Origin: Aptenodytes patagonicus
Lineage: Eukaryota > Chordata > Aves > Sphenisciformes > Spheniscidae
Reading direction: 5' to 3'
Assembly: GCF_965638725.1 (NCBI RefSeq)
Contig: NC_134970.1
Location: 2,795,001 to 2,859,000 of the forward strand
Length of the DNA: 64,000 bases
Of this stretch, positions 55,006 to 64,000 are shown one piece after another. Every line of letters begins with the position of its first letter. Within the stretch, counting starts at the first letter, position 1. The notes under the pieces were generated by a model. It saw only the letters and a list, made by a program, of their open reading frames with translations. It was not told the origin of the DNA and ran no database searches. Both the position numbers and the translations under genes were made by a program.

Positions 55006-58000
55006 GTGAGACACTCCCGCCTTTCTCAAAGGCTGCCCCAAACGAGCGTCGGCTAAGGGTGTTTTGTCATTATTGGCACGATAAGTGTCAGGTCTTGCCC
55101 TTAACGCTTGTGTTTTGCTCGTGTTAAACACGGACGTTACGGTTCTTCAGCATGAACGCCGGAAAGCATTTGTTTCTAACGGGGTTTGGGATGGAGCTTC
55201 TTCTGGGATCCTGAGAGACCTGTTTTTCCTAAGGGTTCGGTACGGCAGAACACTTATGCTTGTGACCTTATTGAGCAAGTAATTTTGGTATGTCTTGTAC
55301 TCGCCCCAGTTCAGCAGCACGCTCCGTCTCCGAGACGTTTGGTGCTCGATACAGCTGGACGGGAGACCAGGTTGCCACTGCCCCCAGTTGCAGCACAGGA
55401 TGGTTAACCTATTTGTTTTCAGAGGTTGTTTCGGGTACTTTGTGAAAGGCCATCTCTGCCCAACACAAAATCCCGCACGCTTATGGGCGGCCGTAAGCTG
55501 GTGGCTGGCTGCAGATTCTGCTTCTCCACCTCTTCTGTTTATTTTATTCCATAGCGTGGTAAATTGAGATTATTGTGACGTAGGTGTGTTTGGTGTTGGA
55601 CGGTGATGCTCCAGGCTTCTGGAATGGAGTGGTTTCATAATGCAGCTTATGGCATTCCTCCCTTAAACATACCAGGCAATTAACCTTGACAGGTATTCCT
55701 ACCTCACTACTGTGGTATCTGCAGTTATATGCTGCAGTCTTGACATGGATTCTTTATCTGGAGCAGCTGTAGAGTTACCTGCAGGTACTGCTATGCTATT
55801 TCAGTTTTAGGATTAATTAGCTGTTAGCAGGTGGGGCACTTCTTTTGTCCCCACAGATAAATGCTACTTACTCTAAGAAATGGTGCAAGACCAGGGTCTG
55901 TGAACTCTTTTTCAAGAGCTTCCACTCTTCCCCACTGCCACTAGTCTTTGACCGTCCTATTAGTATGTGCAGCCTTTGGCTGCTTTTCTCCTCAGCGCTG
56001 GTCTTTTGAACCCAGCGTATTTAGTGTCTGCTCACTCCTGTAGGCAGATGCTCTGCCAACCTAAGTTAAAAATTCCCATTGGATTTGTAGTAGCATTTAC
56101 AGGGAATTAATACCAGAAACAAATTATCTGTTTTCCCATTTAATGGATGTGCATCTGAGAAGTGGACACGCATAGGGTTTCGTTACTACAGCGAGCGCTG
56201 CCAAACGGGGGGGATAAGATTCCCTTGGCAAAGAATGCTAGCTGTCAAGTTTTAATCTAACAGAATTTTGCCTCAGGAATATCCTGTTTGTGTTTCTTTT
56301 GGTAGTATTTGGTTATGGGATGAAAATAAAGTCAAAAGGTGGAATTCAAGATTAGATCTGTTTTCTGCAGTGCAGCTTGTTTTGGCCCTATAGGTGGCCT
56401 TGAAAGAATGAGTAAATGGGACAAAGTTGATTTAAAGAGCTGCTGTTCTGTTCTTGCCCATCTTGCATGTTGAAGGAAACCTGGAAGAACTGGAAATGGA
56501 GAGCAAATTTCCGAGCAAATTCCTTGTACTTTAAAAGCATATTTTTAGGTATGGTTTTGATGCAGCAAACCACAAAGTGAAGAGGTTTGGGTTTTTTTAT
56601 TACTTCTTTCACTGGTATTTGGGGTCTATGTACCATGCAATATGATAAACCAAGTATAGAAAGATATCACTAATAACCTGAACTCCCGCAGGGTTGGTAC
56701 AAAGGCTATCTTGGGGGTGCAGGGTAAGGAGAGTGTAGAGCTCTGAAAGGTGCCTGTTTTGTGTCTGTTCGTCATGTGTTGATTGAGAAGCACTAAACGT
56801 CTGTAACGTGTGATATGTTAGACTTGAATTTGATCTGGGAGTGCTGCTTGTTAGCCCAGGATGTGGTTATGAACTAATACACATCTCCAGCTTCAGAGTT
56901 TTATGTAGACCAGGAAATGGTTTTATGTGTTTTGGGGTTTTTTCCCCCTTTCCATAGATACAGGTCAAGTTCAAGTGCTGTTATCCCACCGTGGGCAGGC
57001 ACTGGAATGCACTCTCCCCCCCCGCCCCCAAATGAAAAAGACCAGTAAGGGATAGCTCCTTTTTAAAGTCAATGCTGAATTAAAGTGTCTGGGTCAAATT
57101 CAGCCCTTGGCCTTAAACGGTGTTGCAGTTTGGTCTCCCGCGTGTGCATGTTTTTTGATGGACAACAAATGAAAACAATCTTGCACAAAGTCAAAGCCGT
57201 TTCCCATTCTCTTCAATAATATTTCATATACCCTTCAAAATTATGTTTGGTTTTATATTCGAGGGTTTGCTTTATATTTGCTTGCAAATTCTGTAGCTCG
57301 AAAACAGACTGGTATTTTATTGAATAATCTTTTGTCTTTCAGGTTGAATAACATTTGTGTTTTGAGTAGATAAGATAACAGTTCCAGCAGCAATAAATTT
57401 CCTGTTGTCACACTATCTTTTTCCCTTAAGCATTTCTAACTAAGCAGTTGGCCTTGTTAGGAGGTTTTGGTTAGCATTATCAATTAGTGGCTTTCCTTAA
57501 CAGTGGGCTCTGTTAGCTTTGTTAATTACAAACATTTTCAAACATTTTTGATTAATTGGAGTGGTTTATGTCTGAGAACTTCTGTCCTCCTCTTGTGAGA
57601 TGAAGTTAGTACTGATTTTTTAAAAAATTGGCTCTTTCTGCTTGGATTTTATTTTTTTTAGCTAAATGGTCTTCTGAATGTTTTATAAAGAGGATATTAT
57701 TGTAGTCTCTCCTAAAGCATGCACTGTGTTTCTGCTTCACTTCCTGAGAAATGAACGAAGGGAAGGAATAGTTTTAGTCCTATTTATTATATAGAGCCAT
57801 CATTCCTTTTTCCGTAAACTGGCTTTTTTTTTACTTTTACTTCACTGCTGATTATGATACTGCATTTGAAACAGTTCTTTCTGTTCCCAGAAACAGCTCG
57901 GTACATTAATTTTAAACTAATAGGTAACATATTTCTCAAAGGCAAACTAGGTCTCTCATTTGGAAGTGACTCAGGTTCTTTCAGTCTCATTCACATTAAA

Positions 58001-61000
58001 CTGGTTTTGTACCTTTAAATGCGTAATACCACTTAAGTGACTTTTAAAACATTTTTCCCATTTCCTTCGTTTGTTGAGCAAGGGTGCCAAAAGGAAAAAG
58101 AAAATATCCTTGGGTGCAAGTCCTTGTTCTCACTCTTGCATCTCCTTCTCCCCACACCACTGAGGGCTTTTGACTGTAGAAGACCAAGTTGCAGAGTATA
58201 ACAACTTGTTACCTCGTATGTTTCATTTTCCCAAGTCAGTTAAATGCAAAGATATTCTTAACGTGAATAGATCACTTCGAAAAAGAGAGCTGTTATATGA
58301 GTGTTAAAGATTGCTATCTTGGCTCAGATCTAAGGTGAGCTTGTTGGATATTTGTTTGTTTCCAGAAATACATCTTCAGTCTGCTTTAAATTCATGGACT
58401 CTGCCCTCCCCTGGCCAGGTCTCTGCTGGATGGCTGTGCTTGAGTGTAGGTGAGGACAGAAACTATAAAGTCTCCTGCAAGAGGGGCCCAGGCCATGTTA
58501 CAGCTTGGACCCTAAGACAATTTGGGTAGGAGAAACCAGCTCCCTTGACCCCCGGCAAATCTGGCTGAAGTATAACTCTCTCCCTCTTGGTATTGCTTCC
58601 CCAGGTTCAACTCTGTGTAGATGCCCCCGAAGCAGTACTCCATATGGCTGGAAAGAGAGCAACTGAGACCAATGTGCCTGACAAGTGCAGCGTGGGAAGT
58701 AGGCTGTAGGGAATTCTTCTCTTTGCACGTTCAGTCATTTTAGTTCAGACCCAACAAGGAAGAGACCAGTTCTCTGATCTGATGGTAGAATACTGTACTA
58801 ATTAAATTCCCAAGACTTTAAATGCTTGAAGGCGTTGCTGACACCAAAGCAAATAACCAAGCTTTAAACATAAACCTGGTCTATCTGGCAGCATTGGCAG
58901 AATAGCTGTTGGCATAACATACTTTAAAAAAAAAAAAAAAAGCCGCCACCCCTTTTTCCTCACTGATATTGTAATGTTTCTTAAAACTTACTTTTCCAGG
59001 CTTTTCTCTGAAGTCCGTGCACCTACAACAAGGAAGGGGTGAGAAATGCCATCTCTAGGCACGTGCTGCATCTGCTCTAGGGGGCTATGCTTGCATAGCA
59101 GGTTAAAAACTTGTTAGTGTAGACGAAGTTTGTTCTGGTGTGTAGTGAGCCTTGGTAATAAACTTGGACTCAACCTGCTGCTAGTTACAGCATATTCCTC
59201 ATTAGAATATATTTGAAGTTACCCTGACCAAAAAAAAAAGGGAAAGCCAGTTGAAACTAATTACTTGTGTTCTTGGGGATATCCTCCATCTAATTGAGGA
59301 GCAGACCTGATGTCAAACCCCTGCAGCCCTACCCTTTTGCTACAGCTGAATGAGAGAGAAGCTGCTCTCTTTCTTTTGTAACCGGGGGGTCATGTGGCGG
59401 AAAAGTTGAGAAATGCTGTATAAAAGTCAGGAAAAAGAGAAAGAACCTCAAGGACGCTTGTCCTCATGAGGCTGACTCAGATGCTGTCTGAATCATGTGC
59501 ACCTCTCAGCATGTGTCTTGTCTCCGTACACAGCTGGAGCACTTTAAGATGTTCCTTCTGAATTTTACTGAGAAGTGGCCATGGCATATCAGCTGGTGAC
59601 TTTTGAGCTGCCCTGCTGTAGAGAAGGCATGGTAACGAGCAGTCCTGTGTTAGACAGCCAGGCTGTCTGATCTTTTCCAGCTCTCACTTTTAGGCTTCTG
59701 CAAGAGAAAAATTCCCCTATAAAAATCAAGGCAAGTGACAGCTAAATCCACTCCAAAAGAGGTTTCTTGGCTCCTTAAAAAAAGGGGGGGATAAGGGGGG
59801 GGTAATAGATCGTTCTCTGTAGTTGATCCCATTCTGACAGTGCTCATTACATCAAATTTGAGCACTCACTCTACCATATGGAAAAAGGGGGGACTCTGTC
59901 TAGGACCACTGCTGGGGAAAGTCTCCAATGATGTTTGTGTGTCTTGACCCCAGGCAATTCTTCCATTCTTCCTTTGTTAAACAAGTGATTTGTTGAACGC
60001 CAGTGACCCCTTAGTAAGTCTCCTGAGCTGCTGGGGCTGGGAGTGACACAGAATTGTCAATATCTGGTAGGGTTCATTGTGGAACAATTTTAAACATTCA
60101 GGTCAAAGTCATCCCTAGGATTTAGGATAGTGAGGTTGATAACTTTGTGATTAATTCACCTCCTAATCAATGCACACTCATTGTTAATATTTTTTTTTTA
60201 TTTTGGTTGGGAATAGTGGAAACAAAGGAGCTGATGCCTTGGCTGGTTCCAGAATACCTCCTTCCTGACTCCTGATGCTGCAAATAGCAATAAAAATTCT
60301 AGAGAAGTGTGAAACAGAAAGAAAAATAGCTTTTAGAGTGGTTAAAGGGAGAGAAGGGCAAGACCTATGGAGACACAGAAGTAATGGTAAGCAAATGAGA
60401 TAGCCGTGTTTGCCCTGTTCTGTCATTGTGAGATTTGAATGGAAAACTCTATTCTTTTGATGATCCTTTTTTTTTTTTAATTAATGAAATAGAATCAAGG
60501 TTCTTCCAATCCTACAGGATCACTTCCACGTTTCTTTGCAGACAGGTGTATGGCCTCATTCTTCTCCATCTCTAGTATCTCGGTTCCTCTAAGGCAGGAT
60601 TCATCATCCAGCAAAGATGCAGCTTATCTAACAGCTGCTCCCAGCCAGTGCTTTGGAAAGGAGCATAGCTTGGGCGTCTGTCTTCTGCAATCACTTCCTG
60701 CCTGTACAGTACAAGTATTTCAGAATAAACATGCTGGGAAATATTTGCACTGTGTGCTATAAACAGGGTGCACGTTGTTTACCTGAAGCAAATATCTGCC
60801 CATCGATTGTATAATAAAATAGTCAAGAAAAGGGAAATTTTAATCTTGTAAAGTTTCATAGATAATTATTCTTGATCAACTGATTTGACAAGAAATTTCT
60901 TTTTCAGCAAATATGGCTGGGGTGGTTTCTGTAAATATTTTATAGTCGATTTTCTGTTTCAGGTTTCCTGCTTTATCCAATAATGATGAATTGTGGCAGT

Positions 61001-64000
61001 TCTCTGCCTTTATTACTGCTCTTAACAGCTGAGTGGCTGGAGCAAATACTCCTGGAAGTCTATTCATTCTGGCAGTATCCACATCAATGTGTAGTTCTTC
61101 ACCTCGTGGGTGGAGTTTGATCTCAGTTTAGGCTGTAAAATATATATTTAGACATATATAATTTCCTACAGCTCCTTCAGGCTGGGAGTTCAGGCCTTGT
61201 TCAGTATGGCAGGCTGAAAGGTCGTGAATGGGTTTGTGACCGTTTGGGTTTGTATCTGCGCGTGGTGTGCTGCGTATGGGCGCGTGGACGTCCATGTGGC
61301 TGCTGCAGTAACAAACAGGATCTTGCAACTCAATTTGCGGTCATTGGAAGTGCAAGTGCCATCTGAACGTGGCACATTTCGTTTAGGCAATCTGACTTTC
61401 TTGGCTAGAAGATACCTGTTCCTCTACTGGAGAGGCGATTCTTCCTCTCAGCCTATGTGCCACCGGGTGGGCCAGGGGATTTTACAAGGCTTGCGGAGGT
61501 TGAAATTCAGAGGTTTGAGGGCTTTTCCTTTAGAAACTGATGATGGTTCAGACCACATCAGCGGCTTTGCTTTAGAGTGGATGAGGCTTTCATTCAAAAT
61601 TAGTTTCTCCCTCTTCAGATCGCTGCCTTCCACCCTTACTGGCTGTGATCGCTTGCCTTGAACGTCTCCTGCTGCCTCACAGGGTGATAAATGAGCAGTG
61701 TCTCACGGTGTGAGCGCTAACTCACACTCGAGGCCCCCAATACCCCATTTCCAGCAGTGATTCCTGTTCACAGATCCCACTGTGCACCCTGCAATGGCAG
61801 ACAACATGCCGCACAGGAGGCCCAGTGGTCCAGTACAAACTGCGTATTGGGACCACATCCCAAACTGCTCTTGGGATGCAAGGTAATTAACTTGCCCTCT
61901 TCTTGTTTGTTTTACACCCATCTGTCCTGTCTCCTCCTATGCTCAGATGGCAAGATCTAGGCCTAGGACCACCTTGTTGTTTTCTGTTAGGACATCTGCT
62001 CTGGAAGTGTGCGAGCCTGTGATGGAGCCAAAGAATTACTCTGAAAGAACTGACTCCAAGTTCTGCACAAAACTCTGGCAAAGCTGAGAACTGTCATGCA
62101 AGCAGCATGATTCTTGCTAATGCAGAAGCTAAGGACGGTGACTGGAGGAGTTGTGGCTATGTGAGAGAAGCAGGGGTGGGAAGAAAAAAAATTCGAGTGG
62201 GGCAGAAAAGCCAAGGGCACTGTCAGAACAAATCTTGGGACACCTCCAGTGTGAGACGCGTGCTGTGGCATTAGGTATTGCCTGGAGAAAGGGTCTGGAG
62301 CTATAATCAAAGATGGCATTTCTCATTGTTTAGGCCCTGCTTTATTGAAGGAACTGGAACTTTTTATGTCCCTCTGCAAATAAGTAGAATTTCATTAAAA
62401 AAAATGAGATGGCCCCCAACTGGAACAAACAGCAAGACCTGCTTTTTCATCTAGTTGTCCTTGTTCAAGAGGGACTTGTATTAGTAAGTGATTGTTCAGT
62501 CAAGGTCATCAGCCTCTTGCATACCAGGGCCCCTGGTTTCATCTGTTACCTACCTAATGTCCCAGGGTCCCATGGCCAGCGCTTGTCACTGAAGCCGTCC
62601 TGGGAAATTGAGTGGATGGCTCATGGGGTGCATCATTTGCAAGTGGCTGAGCAAATGTGTTGCAGGGAATGGCTTGGAGACTGAATGGGAGCTGACAGTT
62701 TCCTTGGCACCCGAACCAGAAAGAAATCCATTGCTTTGTCTCTAGCTTAGCAGAACTAAAGGGCGGCAAGGCAGAGAGTAGCTTTAAGTTGCAGGTACCA
62801 AACATGCAGGGTGGGAAGGAGCTCAATACATAGGCAGCTTTCTCTAACCAGATTTGAATCAAAATAGGCTATTTCACAAGGAAGACCCTCAAATCTTATC
62901 CCGTGAGCTGGAGATCGTAAACTGACACCGGAGTTGTCTGCTTTGCTCCATGGCAATGTGACTCTGGGCTGCAGAGAAATAAAATTTACCCCCTTGGGGT
63001 AAGAGTGGGAAGGAAGTAGGCAGGATGCGAGCAATTACCTAATACTCTGATGAGGAAAGCTTGAACTACATCAGAGGACAGTGGGGACCCTTCCTAACCT
63101 GGTACCTGCTGGGCTGTTGCTGAAGGCACTGGCCAGGAAATTCTTCCCTGCCTCGTTTGTAGGACTGAGGTGGGTGAGGAGTGATGTACTGGGGAGGAGA
63201 GGCAGGGTGGTATCAGAGATGCACTGTAGGCTGTAGAATAAGGTGGTGCAAAGTGATCTTTATCTTTACAGTGGCCTTTCTCTGTGGCGCCTGGCTGTCC
63301 TTGGGGTGCGGAGGGTTAAAGAGCTCGTTGTGGCCAGAGGCCAGGTATGGGGAGCAAGGCTGTGCAATGCTAAGGATTAAAGTTCATGGTAGCCAGACGT
63401 TCAGAGAGCTTGGAGCCTGCACTCCTGGAGTCTGTGGCTGCTGTCAGGCAGGGGGCCAAAACAGAGCTGTGCTTCCTTTTTACGCAGGGGAAATTTGGGC
63501 TTACCTGCACACCGGAGGTGACCTAAAAAAAAAAAAAAAGCAAAGCAACAGCAGGGGAAGAGGATTCAGCAGAGCGGTTGTTCAGTTCCTCTGTAACTTC
63601 CCCTTAGTGAAGCTGTTTGGATTTTGTGCTGCTGTTGTGGTTGGCTGTTTCTCCTCGCACGTTTGTAGCAAGGACATCCCTCCCCGCCAGGTTCTGCAGT
63701 GTCCTCCTGGCAGGGCAAGGGGCAACCACGGCTTGCTTGGCGGGTGGCGGACAGTTCAAAACTATGGCTGCATCCTGAAAGGCAGGGAAGGCAACTGAGC
63801 ACGTGATGCTGTGTACGGGGAAAGGAGGCTGGCTAGAAGAGGCAGAGGTTAAGAATGCAGCCCAGGGAACAGCAGGGGGAATGCTAAAATGTTTGTCCTG
63901 CACTCTGTAAATATAGCAGATATGCCCGGATTTCAAACCCGGTTTAGCAACACTCGTATACACACAGTTTCACGGACAGCTTCTTTCTTTCTGCATCGCC
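55006..64000. other. 9-kb region without supported coding exons
   Basis: I find no exon with a recognisable product. The longer frames (61224-61661 plus, 63181-63798 plus, 61987-62319 minus) lack family features. A/T and G homopolymer runs occur (58924-58940, 59777-59800). If the 54.9-kb island is a first exon, most of this would be its first intron. Confidence 0.6.

Noticed and set aside
61224-61661. 145-codon plus-strand frame as SLC45A3 or another gene
   Set aside because: No resemblance to SLC45A3 or any family I know, no membrane segments and no convincing splice context.
63181-63798. 205-codon plus-strand frame near the window end
   Set aside because: Contains a poly-lysine from an A run and no domain; probably a chance frame.
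1-64000. CRISPR arrays, insertion sequences, operons or bacterial defence systems
   Set aside because: None is seen. The genes are intron-split vertebrate genes, and the repeats are minisatellite, SINE, LINE and LTR types.

Overview
This is vertebrate nuclear DNA, most likely from a bird. The reasons are a short solo LTR of a family I recognise from bird genomes, a CR1-like relic, compact introns, CpG-island promoters and three closely packed head-to-tail genes in a known amniote order. No bacterial, plasmid or phage gene is present.

All three protein genes are on the + strand. SLC41A1 (coding exons 388-17015) encodes a magnesium transporter, RAB29 (22005-28358) a Rab GTPase, and NUCKS1 (34339-48496) a nuclear DNA-binding phosphoprotein. 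This is the block known in humans as the PARK16 Parkinson-risk locus, in the same order and orientation. Spliced by hand, the models give 515, 205 and 294 residues. NUCKS1 becomes 243 residues if one cassette exon is skipped. All exon junctions keep frame and every intron is GT-AG.

Layout: 1-387 is the 5' leader side of SLC41A1. 388-17015 holds ten coding exons, with a 119-bp solo LTR in the first intron. 17016 to about 20660 is the probable SLC41A1 3' UTR. 20660-21535 is a short intergenic gap. 21536-22130 is a G-rich minisatellite, CpG island and first exon of RAB29, followed by its other exons and a long probable 3' UTR to about 31790 that contains a MIR-like SINE. 31800-33240 is intergenic. 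33240-35170 is the NUCKS1 CpG island. 35400 to about 54150 is the visibly AT-rich NUCKS1 body and its roughly 5.6-kb 3' UTR. Around 54840-55005 lies a small CpG island with a strong CTCF motif and a good splice donor, possibly the untranslated first exon of the next gene (SLC45A3 by human gene order). 55006-64000 holds no coding exon I can support.

The most interesting signal is a 153-bp, phase-symmetric NUCKS1 exon (46104-46256) that is absent from the human canonical protein as I recall it and looks like a diverged duplicate of a later exon of the same gene. Others are a NAGNAG acceptor in NUCKS1, a stop-free 96-bp intron in SLC41A1, a four-unit GGGGCC repeat abutting the RAB29 start codon, and a 22-bp-register minisatellite at the RAB29 promoter. 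The genes do not form an operon. They are separately promoted neighbours, and RAB29 is the one tied functionally to LRRK2 and lysosome/Golgi traffic.
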